Part shown: one piece after another, positions 24,854-32,897 of the stretch
How positions within the stretch are numbered: the stretch's first letter is position 1
Layout of the letters: every line of letters begins with the position of its first letter
NCBI RefSeq assembly: GCF_900240245.1
Contig: NZ_OESQ01000001.1
Span: 709,507-773,506 of the forward strand
Source of the DNA: Lachnoclostridium edouardi
Lineage (GTDB): Bacteria; Bacillota; Clostridia; Lachnospirales; Lachnospiraceae
Direction: 5' to 3'
DNA length: 64,000 bases
Notes under the pieces: generated by a model
The model's database searches: none
What the model was told of the DNA's origin: nothing
What the model saw: only the letters and a program-made list of their open reading frames with translations
Made by a program: the position numbers and the translations under genes

Positions 24854-25789
24854 ATGAATGTTTCCCTTTCTTACCAATCATGTAATCTGTGTCCCAGAAA
24901 CTGCAAAGTAAACCGCACGGCAGGGCAAGTCGGGTTCTGCGGCGGCAGCCATGAAATAAAAGCTGCCAGAGCGGCCCTTCACATGTGGGAGGAGCCTTGT
25001 ATCAGCGGTATTCGAGGCAGCGGAACCATATTCTTTTCCGGCTGCTCTTTAAAGTGCTGTTTTTGCCAAAATTCTTCTATCAGCCAGGACCTTACAGGAA
25101 AAACCATAACTGTAAGACAGCTGGCTGATATTATGCTGGATCTTCAGGAGCAAGGCGCCCACAATATTAACCTGGTAACAGGAAGCCACTACCTTCCATC
25201 CCTTCTTTCAGCGCTGGACCTGATTCGCCACCGCCTTCTGATTCCTGTGGTCTACAACTGCGGAGGGTATGAATCAGTTGAGGCAGTTCACGCAATGAAA
25301 GGATACATAGATGTTTTTCTTCCCGACCTAAAATATTATGATTCTGCTCTCTCCGCTAAATACTCCAAGGCTCCGGACTACTTTTTTCATGCCTTTAAGG
25401 CAATAGAAGCCATGATCTCCCAGACAGGAAAACCTGTATTTCGTCAGGAGGTTTCAGAAGGCCAATCTATATCTTTAATTCAAAAAGGAGTAATTGTCCG
25501 CCATATGGTTCTGCCAGGCTGCAAAGAGGACTCTAAAAAAATTATTTCTATGCTTTCCTCTCTCCTGCCTGACCACAGCTTCCTCATCAGCCTAATGAGC
25601 CAGTATACGCCCTACAGGCCTATGGAACAATTTCCAGAGCTGAACAGGAAAATTACTTCCTATGAATATAATCAAGTAGTGGATTTTGCCCTGGAATCAG
25701 GGCTGACAGAAGGATATATGCAGAAAAAAACAAGCGCCAGGGAGGAATATACTCCCCCCTTTAATCTGGAAGGGCTGCCTGATAATTGA
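24854..25789 (+). CDS. Radical SAM protein, PFL-activase-like (COG1313)
   Basis: About 311 residues. An N-terminal Cys cluster (Cys10, Cys13, Cys17, Cys29) precedes the radical-SAM motif CX3CX2C at Cys64, Cys68 and Cys71 in FSGCSLKCCFC. NINLVTGSHYLPSL and YNCGGYESVE match the COG1313 group annotated as putative pyruvate-formate-lyase-activating enzymes; their true substrates are unknown. The frame opens at 24815, but ATG 24854 has AAGGAG 7 bases upstream and begins just before the first Cys cluster. It overlaps the 3' end of the convergent Crp gene by 29 bases. No glycyl-radical partner is in the window. Confidence 0.85.
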   Translation: MNVSLSYQSCNLCPRNCKVNRTAGQVGFCGGSHEIKAARAALHMWEEPCISGIRGSGTIFFSGCSLKCCFCQNSSISQDLTGKTITVRQLADIMLDLQEQGAHNINLVTGSHYLPSLLSALDLIRHRLLIPVVYNCGGYESVEAVHAMKGYIDVFLPDLKYYDSALSAKYSKAPDYFFHAFKAIEAMISQTGKPVFRQEVSEGQSISLIQKGVIVRHMVLPGCKEDSKKIISMLSSLLPDHSFLISLMSQYTPYRPMEQFPELNRKITSYEYNQVVDFALESGLTEGYMQKKTSAREEYTPPFNLEGLPDN

Positions 25790-26441
25790 TTTTTACTGAG
25801 AAACTATTTTTATAAAAGTCAATAAGACCATCCTGCTTCATCTTAGAAAGCTCGTTGGATAACGCGCTTCGGTCTACTGACAAATAATCAGCCATCTGCT
25901 GCCTGTTAAAAGGAATTTCAAAAGTATACTGGCCATTTTTTACTACCTGGTCAGATAAATAAGCCAGAATCCTTTCCCTAATAGACTTAGGTGTTAAATA
26001 GTCCATTTTTCTCATTAATTTTAAATTTCTGTCTGCCATAAGGAAAAACAAGTTCTGAATTAACTTTTGGTGAAATAAACAGGAAGCCTGGCATGTGACC
26101 AGCATTCTGCACATATCCAGAAACATAACCTCTGTTTTTCCAACAGCCTGAACATTTACAAACAAAGCCTCTCCCTTTATACACTCATATGCTTCACCAA
26201 AGATTTGTCCCTGACCAATATTGTCAATTATTTTATGGTTTCCCCAAATATCATCTTTTGTAATATTTACAGACCCGGCAAGAATTAACCCTAAGCGGAT
26301 GCCCTCGTCCCCTGCTCTGTATATATATTCCTCATGGTCAAATGTCCGCCTTTCCCCGTGCAGACAGCCTGTAATCTTATCTGCCTCCTGCTCTGTAAGA
26401 CCTTGAAATAATTTTGACTGAAGCCATATTTTTCTGCTCAT
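25761..26441 (-). CDS. Crp/Fnr-family transcriptional regulator
   Basis: About 226 residues: cyclic-nucleotide-binding-type beta barrel (about 10-125), dimer helix and a C-terminal winged helix with the HTH FNRQQMADYLSVDRSALSNE. Cysteines are not in an FNR Fe-S pattern, so the signal is unknown. The frame opens at 26483, but a TTGACT-17-TATAAT promoter ends there, so that ATG would be at the transcript start; I chose ATG 26441, after GAGGGG, though the spacing is short. A TGTTGT-N4-ACAACA palindrome lies in the leader and may be an autoregulatory site. The gene diverges from a cupin gene. Confidence 0.85.
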   Translation of the reverse strand: MSRKIWLQSKLFQGLTEQEADKITGCLHGERRTFDHEEYIYRAGDEGIRLGLILAGSVNITKDDIWGNHKIIDNIGQGQIFGEAYECIKGEALFVNVQAVGKTEVMFLDMCRMLVTCQASCLFHQKLIQNLFFLMADRNLKLMRKMDYLTPKSIRERILAYLSDQVVKNGQYTFEIPFNRQQMADYLSVDRSALSNELSKMKQDGLIDFYKNSFSVKINYQAALPD

Positions 26442-26462
26442 TTTCCCCTCATTTTTTCCCTT

Positions 26463-26520
26463 TGTTGTAAAGACAACAGACATTTTTTCTCATTATAATA
26501 TAATAGATTACAACAGTCAA
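26463..26520 (-). promoter_or_regulatory. Promoter and palindromic operator of the Crp/Fnr gene
   Basis: Minus strand TTGACT (26515-26520), 17 bases, TATAAT (26492-26497). Downstream, TGTTGT-AAAG-ACAACA at 26463-26478 is a perfect 6+6 palindrome of the Crp/Fnr operator size, placed at about +8 to +23, where binding would repress. A related TTACAACAG half-site lies at 26508-26516. Confidence 0.6.
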
Positions 26521-26577
26521 TCTTACACATAATACATTGGTAGTATCATTTTTCAGAAGAAAAAAAGACAATTTATT

Positions 26578-26910
26578 ATGAAAGATCTTTTAAAAAACAT
26601 TGACAAACAGCAGATACTAGTATTAAAAGACCAGATCGCTTATATGAAGGGACAGGTAGTCAGCAAAACCCTGGTTCAAAATGACTCTGTCAGCATGACT
26701 TTATTTTCTTTTGATAAGGACGAGGAAATCAGTACCCACCAGTCTCAGGGTGACGCCTTTGTCCTGTGCCTGGACGGAGCAGGAACCATTACTATTGACG
26801 ATGAAGTTTTTCAGCTGACAGAAGGACAGGCCATTGTTATGCCCGCCCGTCATCCCCATTCAGTTTATGGAAAAGAACAGTTTAAGATGCTTCTGACAGT
26901 TATATTTTAA
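26578..26910 (+). CDS. Single-domain cupin protein
   Basis: 110 residues, a small RmlC-type cupin. Motif 1 SFDKDEEISTHQSQGDAFVL has one His and the expected Gly-Asp; motif 2 is GQAIVMPARHPHSVYG with two His. These could bind a metal. The first ATG lacks a good ribosome site (only AAGAAAAAAAGA upstream). Divergent from the Crp/Fnr gene, so it is the likely target of that regulator. The ligand or reaction is unknown. Confidence 0.8.
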   Translation: MKDLLKNIDKQQILVLKDQIAYMKGQVVSKTLVQNDSVSMTLFSFDKDEEISTHQSQGDAFVLCLDGAGTITIDDEVFQLTEGQAIVMPARHPHSVYGKEQFKMLLTVIF

Positions 26911-26931
26911 CAGCTGAAATCACAAAATTTT

Positions 26932-26970
26932 AGGCGAGTACCGAATTTTCTTTTTTCGATACTCGCCTTT
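26932..26970. terminator. Hairpin between the cupin gene and the facing RNA candidate
   Basis: GGCGAGTA and TACTCGCC form a perfect 8-bp stem, extended by CCGAA/TTCGA pairs around an A/T-rich loop. On the plus strand TTTAAAC follows and would end the cupin transcript; on the minus strand TAAAATTTT follows and would end the RNA coming from 27358. Confidence 0.65.
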
Positions 26971-27358
26971 AAACTATCTCATCCATTGGACTTTTTTCCT
27001 TTCTATGGATTTTTGATTGATTCGCCTTTTACTTATGTACGAATTCTTCTGTATTCAATTTTCCTATTCCTCTGCTACTTGAATTTCTATGATTTTTTCA
27101 TCTTGTCTTCTCTATAGGTTTTTGCCTTTTTCATATCAATCATACTTTCTCGTCATACAATCAATATTACTTTTTGACTTCATTTTCTTCTATAGAAATC
27201 TGTCATAGTATTGTTTCATTCTTTCACTTTGGTTTTCCCCTGTTTCAATTTATTTTAAAAAATAAATGAAACTAAATTATAGTTGCTGGTGGACTGTACC
27301 TCCTTTTTTTATTTAATGTCTCTTCTCTTTTTCATTTGTTTTTCTCTTTTCTTTTGAT
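26932..27358 (-). ncRNA. Candidate purine-rich non-coding RNA, about 430 nt
   Basis: A perfect consensus promoter at 27365-27393 points into a 430-base stretch without a gene, ending in a strong hairpin. The transcript strand is very rich in A and G. It contains an 8-codon frame near its 5' end (MKKRRDIK), then AAAGGAGGTACAGTCCACC, a perfect Shine-Dalgarno-like run with no start codon at usable distance, a stem GTTTCATTTATTTT/AAAATAAATTGAAAC, and many AGG/GGA islands between A-rich linkers. Longer frames are absent in all three phases. It does not match any RNA family I recognise (tmRNA, 6S, RNase P, SRP, T-box). It could also be a decayed gene, but the intact promoter and terminator argue against that. 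Confidence 0.45.
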
Positions 27359-27364
27359 GGTTTT

Positions 27365-27393
27365 ATTATACCCCTGTCCCTCTGTTTTGTCAA
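27365..27393 (-). promoter_or_regulatory. Perfect consensus promoter facing the gene-free stretch
   Basis: Minus strand TTGACA (27388-27393), exactly 17 bases, TATAAT (27365-27370). Its predicted start is near 27358. It lies more than 100 bases beyond the end of the upstream gene (stop at 27520) and points away from it towards no gene. Confidence 0.75.
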
Positions 27394-27519
27394 TACTTTT
27401 TGCGATGTTTTTAATAGTTTTTTGTTATTAATGAAGTTATATTAATTTATTGCAATTATTCAAATTTTTATATAATATTTCCCAATTTAATTTTATAATT
27501 TTTCTAAATTTTCTGACTA

Positions 27520-28587
27520 TTATTTTTTTCTTCTTTTTATATATGATCCCACTATTACACCGATTACAACTGCTCCACCAAAAACCAATATTGTATTAAG
27601 CTCCATCTTAGACTCCTGTTTCTCTATATGGTCTGATTCCCCTATTTGCTCCGGCATACTTTCCGGCTGGGCCTCCAAGTACGCCTCTTCCTGGGTTTCT
27701 TCTATTTCTTCTGTTCCCGCTATTTTTTCTGCAGCTTCTGTTTCTATTTCTGTTTCCAGCTGAGGCTCTTTCTGGCTCTTCACCTCTTCCCCACCTGGCT
27801 CCTCTGCCTTTTCTGGCTTTGGCAAAGCCGGTTCATCATATACAGCTTTTTTCCCGCTGTTTCCAGATGTACCTGCCTGGTTTTTTTTATCGCTGAAAAA
27901 AATCACAGGCCAGCCTGATTTTTCTGTTTCCGACTCTCCTGACTCTTCCTCTGGCTGTGTTCCTAAAGAGCTGCCGCCTCCTGTATAACCGCCAAAACTG
28001 CTGCCGCTATTATTGCCGTTCCACTCATCAATGCAAATCTCGTCGTCTGCCTCCCATACCTGCTCAAAATTGCCGGATATGTCGCTTGTCTCTATTGTAC
28101 ATTTTACTACATTTGACATCCCCTCCATAGATGAGCCGAGCACCTGAATTTTCAGCCATACATCATCAAATTTGCTGTCATAGTAATATGTAAGATACTG
28201 GATATCCCCTCTCTTTTCAATATAATGCTGTTCCAGAAAATTCTCATTTTCCGTAACATGCCCGTTTTCATCTCCTTCCTTCCAATACGCCTTTGTATAT
28301 TTAATTCTGTCTGTGCTGTAAAAAAGATATAGCTCCCTGGCATCTTCAGGCAAAACAGGAAATGACAGGTGGATGACAGCCGTCCCGTCGGCGGAGACAG
28401 AACGTATTTCTGCTTTCAGATTCTCCACCGGGCCCTGCTTTTTATTTTCTAAAGTCTGATTAACCTGTGATTTTGGCAGAATATTCTCTCTGGCAGCCAA
28501 TGAGGGATAAGTCCATGCCAGGGACAACAGTCCGGCGCATAGTAATGCTGAAATATAATGACGTGGTGTACCAGTTCTTTTTTGCAT
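27520..28587 (-). CDS. Secreted, membrane-anchored acidic protein, unknown function
   Basis: 355 residues: signal peptide (about 1-31, cleaved near SLAA), a beta-rich domain (about 45-170, ELYLFYSTDRIKYTKAYWKE), a low-complexity Gly/Ser then Glu/Pro-rich stalk (about 190-325) and a C-terminal helix followed by KRRKK, a membrane anchor without an LPXTG sortase signal. The Glu-rich stalk would extend the folded domain through the wall. ATG at 28587 has GAGG upstream; its own promoter (TTGCAT-17-TATACT) lies just before it. It follows the ROK gene on the same strand, but I see no functional link. Confidence 0.65.
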   Translation of the reverse strand: MQKRTGTPRHYISALLCAGLLSLAWTYPSLAARENILPKSQVNQTLENKKQGPVENLKAEIRSVSADGTAVIHLSFPVLPEDARELYLFYSTDRIKYTKAYWKEGDENGHVTENENFLEQHYIEKRGDIQYLTYYYDSKFDDVWLKIQVLGSSMEGMSNVVKCTIETSDISGNFEQVWEADDEICIDEWNGNNSGSSFGGYTGGGSSLGTQPEEESGESETEKSGWPVIFFSDKKNQAGTSGNSGKKAVYDEPALPKPEKAEEPGGEEVKSQKEPQLETEIETEAAEKIAGTEEIEETQEEAYLEAQPESMPEQIGESDHIEKQESKMELNTILVFGGAVVIGVIVGSYIKRRKK

Positions 28588-28635
28588 ATGATTTCCTCTT
28601 TATTTTCCCGTAAGCTTACTATTTCGTATAAAACC

Positions 28636-28664
28636 AGTATAAACAAAACTTATTTCATATGCAA
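28636..28664 (-). promoter_or_regulatory. Promoter of the membrane-anchored acidic protein
   Basis: Minus strand TTGCAT (28659-28664), 17 bases, TATACT (28636-28641), in the short gap after the ROK gene. Confidence 0.5.
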
Positions 28665-28679
28665 TACTCTCTTTTTTAC

Positions 28680-29891
28680 TTAGTTTTGAAGCAGCTCTTT
28701 AAGGTCTCCTAACAGCTGGTCGATTGCCACCACCGCCGCCCCATATAAAATCTGATTTACTGAAAAATCAGTATAATCTATAATTATCTTCTCATATAAC
28801 ACATCTAAAATCCGCTCTTTGACTGTTTTTTTTATTTCCGTCAGCAGCAGCGCCCCACCTTTTGACATGGCGTCGCTGATTACAATTACATCTGGATCAT
28901 AAATATTTACTACAGCCGCAATGCCGCAACCTATATAAAATCCAGCCTGCTTCACCATTTTGATGCACAAAGCGTCCCCTTTGTCCGCCCCTTTAAAAAT
29001 ATCCAGATGAGTAAAATGATCTATTTGGTTTAAACAGCTTTCAGGATAATCCGGCAGAATATTTCTTGTATTTTTTACAAAGGAAAGGGCCGAACAGTAT
29101 AATTCCATACAGCCTCTGTTTCCGCAGTCACACTTTTCCCCATGAATGTCCAGAGAAATATGGCCCACTTCTCCCGCTATTCCTCTGCTGCCTCCAAATA
29201 CCTGCCCGTCGGCCACAATTCCTGCCCCAATTCCCTCTCCTGCCAGGAAATTTACAAGCACTCCCTGATTTCTTCTGTATTTTCCGTATCTCCACTCAGC
29301 AAGCGCCCCTGCGTTGGCCCCGTGCTCTATATATACCGGCACCGGAAATTCCTTTAGAAACTCTTCATTTAAATTCAGACTGCCCCATCCAGGAAATTGA
29401 GTCATTAAAGCAATGGTCCCCTCTTTTTTTAAGAAAGGGCCGGGAACAGCTATGCCTATTCCATGTATTTTCCCCTGATCTTTGTTCAGCAGATCCCACA
29501 CTTCCTCTTTTATTTTAGATAAAGCTACCTCCGGATTTTCGCCGGACTGAAATCTGCCTTCCTTTACACTTATCATTCTGCCTTTTAAGTCAAATAACCC
29601 TACGGAATAAGAAATGTGTCCCAGCTTTACGGCGATTACCTGGATTTTTTCTGCAGCCAGTTCAATTCCAATAGACCTACGTCCCCGCCTTCCCTCTACA
29701 ATTCCTACTTCCCGCACTACTCCAAGCTGTATCATTTCTGTAATAATATTTGTGATTGTAGCCTGTTTTAAACCTGTCTCCTCAGCAATTCTGGCTCTGG
29801 TGCACACATTGCTTCTGGCCAGAATCTGTAAAACTAAAGATCTGTTGGCCTGCAGCAGATAGTCAGAATTTCTTCCTTTTTTTATCTCCAT
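28680..29891 (-). CDS. ROK-family transcriptional repressor (NagC/XylR type)
   Basis: About 403 residues: N-terminal winged helix (VCTRARIAEETGLKQATITN, about 25-60) and a ROK sugar-kinase-like domain with GIGIAVPGPF, the GEGIGAGIV loop and the zinc motif CDCGNRGCMELYC. ROK repressors sense a sugar or related small molecule. The frame opens at 29906, but ATG 29891 follows GGGGAG and gives MEIKKGRNSDYLL. It is the gene after the Dpp-type importer on the same strand (gap 47 bases), so it likely controls this operon; direct and inverted repeats at the operon promoter are candidate binding sites. Confidence 0.88.
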   Translation of the reverse strand: MEIKKGRNSDYLLQANRSLVLQILARSNVCTRARIAEETGLKQATITNIITEMIQLGVVREVGIVEGRRGRRSIGIELAAEKIQVIAVKLGHISYSVGLFDLKGRMISVKEGRFQSGENPEVALSKIKEEVWDLLNKDQGKIHGIGIAVPGPFLKKEGTIALMTQFPGWGSLNLNEEFLKEFPVPVYIEHGANAGALAEWRYGKYRRNQGVLVNFLAGEGIGAGIVADGQVFGGSRGIAGEVGHISLDIHGEKCDCGNRGCMELYCSALSFVKNTRNILPDYPESCLNQIDHFTHLDIFKGADKGDALCIKMVKQAGFYIGCGIAAVVNIYDPDVIVISDAMSKGGALLLTEIKKTVKERILDVLYEKIIIDYTDFSVNQILYGAAVVAIDQLLGDLKELLQN

Positions 29892-29938
29892 TTTCGCTCC
29901 CCGCATCTGGTATTTTGTTCATTATTTTACCATTTTTT

Positions 29939-30961
29939 TTAATGGTCGTAAAGGTGACAGGCAGTAAAATGACCTTTTCCCATTTTTACATTCTCAGGCG
30001 CTTCCCTGGCGCAGCGTTCATCTGCATAAGGACATCTGGTGTGGAATACACAGCCTGAAGGAGGATTTAAGGGGGAAGGAATATCCCCTGTTAAATGAAT
30101 CCTTCCTCTATCTTTTTCCATACCTTTGTCAATAGAGGGAACAGCGGAAAGCAAAGCTTTTGTATACGGGTGAAGGGGATTTAAAAACAGCTGGTCAGTA
30201 TCTGCCTCTTCCACCAGATGTCCTAAGTACATTACTCCCACTCTGTCAGAAATGTATCTTACTACGCTCATATTGTGGGATACAAATAAATAGGTCAGAT
30301 TCTTTTCTGCCTGCAGATCCTTTAATAGGTTAATAATCTGAGCCTGAATTGAAACATCTAGTGCAGATACAGGCTCGTCACAGATAATAAAAGCAGGATT
30401 TACTAAAAGAGCTCTGGCAATTCCCACTCTCTGCCTTTGACCTCCTGAGAACTCATGGGGAAAACGATAATAATGCTCCGGCCTTAAACCCACTTTTTCT
30501 AAAATCTCCAAACATTTTTCCATTCTTACAGACTGATTATTTTCCCCGTGTATTTTCAGAATCTCCTCCAAAATATCCCCTGCAGTTTTTCTGGGATTTA
30601 AAGAGGTGTAGGGATCTTGAAAAATCATCTGCATTTTTTTCCTGTAAGGTCTGATTTCTTTAGACGATAAATTAGTAATACTTTGACCTTCCAGGCAAAT
30701 TTCTCCCTCTGTTAAGGGAAATAATCTGAGAAGACTGCGGCCTAAAGTAGATTTTCCGCATCCGGATTCCCCCACCAGCCCGTATGTTTCCCCTTTATAC
30801 AATGAAAGAGAAACATCATCTACAGCTTTTACTGCTCCTAACTTTCTTCCCAGGGCGTCCTTTACAGGAAAATATTTTTTAATATGTAAAGCTTCCAATA
30901 TTTTATATTTCTCTGAACGATTGAATGCTTGTCCTGACATCTCTCCCATTTTTTCTATCAT
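29939..30961 (-). CDS. Dpp/Opp-type ABC importer ATP-binding protein (DppF/OppF-like)
   Basis: About 340 residues: Walker A GESGCGKSTLG, Q-loop IFQDPYTSLNPRKT, signature SGGQRQRVGIARAL, Walker B IICDEPVSALD, and the C-terminal oligopeptide-transporter extension with a Cys cluster (CVFHTRCPYADERCA) that in relatives holds an iron-sulfur site. The frame opens at 30997, but ATG 30961 follows GGGGGAGG and overlaps the TGA of the DppD-like gene (ATGA), so translation is coupled. Second ATPase of the importer. Confidence 0.92.
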   Translation of the reverse strand: MIEKMGEMSGQAFNRSEKYKILEALHIKKYFPVKDALGRKLGAVKAVDDVSLSLYKGETYGLVGESGCGKSTLGRSLLRLFPLTEGEICLEGQSITNLSSKEIRPYRKKMQMIFQDPYTSLNPRKTAGDILEEILKIHGENNQSVRMEKCLEILEKVGLRPEHYYRFPHEFSGGQRQRVGIARALLVNPAFIICDEPVSALDVSIQAQIINLLKDLQAEKNLTYLFVSHNMSVVRYISDRVGVMYLGHLVEEADTDQLFLNPLHPYTKALLSAVPSIDKGMEKDRGRIHLTGDIPSPLNPPSGCVFHTRCPYADERCAREAPENVKMGKGHFTACHLYDH

Positions 30962-31956
30962 ACTAAATCCTCCCCCGGCTTTACTGGATACCAGCATCTC
31001 ACTTTTTGACCGTCCCCAATTTCAGCAAGGCCAGGCATATTTTCCCTGCATTTTTCCCTGGCTCTGGGACATCTGGGGGCAAACCGGCAGCCTGACGGAA
31101 TTTGACTTAAAAGAGGAACTGTTCCTTTAATGGTATTTAGCCTTTTCCCTCTGTCTCCTTCCATATGGGGAATAGACTCCATTAAACTGACTGTATAAGG
31201 ATGGCTGGGACAGGCAAATAGTTTTCCCGCCTCCCCCTCCTCTACAATCTGCCCTAAATACATAACCAGCACTCTTTCACATGTCTTAGAAACTACTGCT
31301 AAATCATGGGTAATTAATATAATTCCCATTTCCATTTCCTGATTTAATTCTTTCATTAAATCCAGAATCTGAGCCTGAATTGTCACGTCTAAAGCCGTGG
31401 TCGGTTCATCTGCTATTAATAGCTTAGGACGGCAGGCCAGGGCGATCCCGATCATCACCCTTTGTCTCATTCCACCGGAAATCTCATGGGGATATTGATA
31501 AAATCTCTTTTCCGGACTGGGAATTCCTACTGCCTTTAAAATATCTACAGCCTTTAAATAAGCTGATTTTTTATTTTTCTCCCCATGAATGGATATTGCC
31601 TCTACAATTTGGGGACCTATTTTCATTAAGGGATTTAACGCGCTTAATGCATCCTGAAATACCATAGAAATTTTAGGGCCTCTGATTTTTCTCATGTCCT
31701 TAAAAGGGAGATCAAATAAATTTTCCCCTTCCAGCAAAGCACAGCCTCCGTATACTGCTGTTTGTTTTTCATCATAAAGCCGCATAACAGATTGTACTGT
31801 CACACTTTTTCCACAACCGGACTCTCCTACAATTCCCAGTATTTCTCCTTTTTTTACATGAAAATCTACTCCGTCTACAGCTTTATAATTGCCTCTTTGA
31901 GTCCGGAAAGTAGTAGAGAGATTTTTTACTTCTAATATTACATCTTTTTTGTCCAT
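30958..31956 (-). CDS. Dpp/Opp-type ABC importer ATP-binding protein (DppD/OppD-like)
   Basis: About 332 residues with Walker A GESGCGKSVTV, Q-loop VFQDALSALNPLMK, signature SGGMRQRVMIGIAL, Walker B LLIADEPTTALD and the C-terminal Cys motif CRFAPRCPRAREKC of oligopeptide ATPases. The frame opens at 32076, inside the permease gene, but ATG 31956 follows GGGAGGAAGG and starts MDKKDVILEVKNL, in line with family starts. It lies 14 bases after the DppC-like stop. Confidence 0.92.
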   Translation of the reverse strand: MDKKDVILEVKNLSTTFRTQRGNYKAVDGVDFHVKKGEILGIVGESGCGKSVTVQSVMRLYDEKQTAVYGGCALLEGENLFDLPFKDMRKIRGPKISMVFQDALSALNPLMKIGPQIVEAISIHGEKNKKSAYLKAVDILKAVGIPSPEKRFYQYPHEISGGMRQRVMIGIALACRPKLLIADEPTTALDVTIQAQILDLMKELNQEMEMGIILITHDLAVVSKTCERVLVMYLGQIVEEGEAGKLFACPSHPYTVSLMESIPHMEGDRGKRLNTIKGTVPLLSQIPSGCRFAPRCPRAREKCRENMPGLAEIGDGQKVRCWYPVKPGEDLV

Positions 31957-31970
31957 GATCCTTCCTCCCG

Positions 31971-32882
31971 TCAGCTGTTCTGAGGATCCAGAAAATCTCT
32001 TAAACCGTCCCCTAAAAGATTTAGGCCCAGCACTGTGGCCGCAATAAATAAGCTGGGGTAGGCCACCAGCCACCATGCCTGAAACATTACTGTTTTTCCC
32101 TCATATACAATATTTCCCCAGCTAGGCTCCGGCACAGGCACACCCACCCCTAAAAAGCTAAGTGAGGCTTCTGTTACAATAGCTGTTGCAAAAATAAAGG
32201 AAACTTGTATAATAACGGAGGACAAAATATTAGGGGCAATATTCAGCCACAAAATTCTGTTGGCGCCGGCTCCCACAGCTTCTAAGGCTTCAATATAAGT
32301 CTGTTCTCTGGCTGATAAAACAGCTGCCCTGGCGATTCTGGCTACATCCGGCGCATATACAATGCTTACGCTTATAATTACATTGCCGGTTCCTGAACCC
32401 ATAATAGCCAACAGAGCTATGGCTAAAAGAATAGAGGGGATGGATTTTAAGCTGTCGCAGATTCTCATTACAATCTGGTCTACTGCCTTGTAGTATCCTG
32501 CATACAGTCCCATAATCATGCCTGCTGCCATTGTAATAACGGCCACCGCCGCCCCCACGCCTACAGATACTCTGGCGCCGTACACTAAACGGCACAAAAG
32601 ATCTCTGCCTACAGAATCCGTACCCAAAAGATGTCCGGCTGACGGGGGTTTTAATCTGTCTGCAACCTCCATAACATACGGTCCCTGGGGAAAAAGAAAG
32701 GGCGCCGCCGCTGCCAGAATAATCACTGCTGCCGTTAAAATCCCTCCGGTTATTATTCTCTGGTTTTTCAAAAGTCTTTGGCGGTTTAGCTGTCTGTGTT
32801 CTTTGTACAGCTGAATTTTCAATTTCTTCATGCTGTTTGTATTTATTTTTTCCAGCTCCAGTTCTGCTTTATTATTTCCCAC
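31971..32882 (-). CDS. Dpp/Opp-type ABC importer permease (DppC/OppC-like)
   Basis: 303 residues, six membrane helices, with the N-terminal extra helix typical of OppC and the EAA loop (REQTYIEALEAVGAGANRIL) that contacts the ATPases. LLGTDSVGRDLLCRLVYGAR is the classic OppC/DppC signature. The start codon is GTG at 32882, behind GGAGGGG. It starts 15 bases after the interrupted DppB-like gene. Confidence 0.9.
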   Translation of the reverse strand: MGNNKAELELEKINTNSMKKLKIQLYKEHRQLNRQRLLKNQRIITGGILTAAVIILAAAAPFLFPQGPYVMEVADRLKPPSAGHLLGTDSVGRDLLCRLVYGARVSVGVGAAVAVITMAAGMIMGLYAGYYKAVDQIVMRICDSLKSIPSILLAIALLAIMGSGTGNVIISVSIVYAPDVARIARAAVLSAREQTYIEALEAVGAGANRILWLNIAPNILSSVIIQVSFIFATAIVTEASLSFLGVGVPVPEPSWGNIVYEGKTVMFQAWWLVAYPSLFIAATVLGLNLLGDGLRDFLDPQNS

Positions 32883-32897
32883 TGCTATCTTCCCCTC

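Noticed and set aside
26971..27300. T-rich stretch with recurring TTTCAT/CTATAG words that could hint at a CRISPR-like array
   Set aside because: Spacing of the words is irregular and no direct repeat longer than about 7 bases recurs; I see no array.
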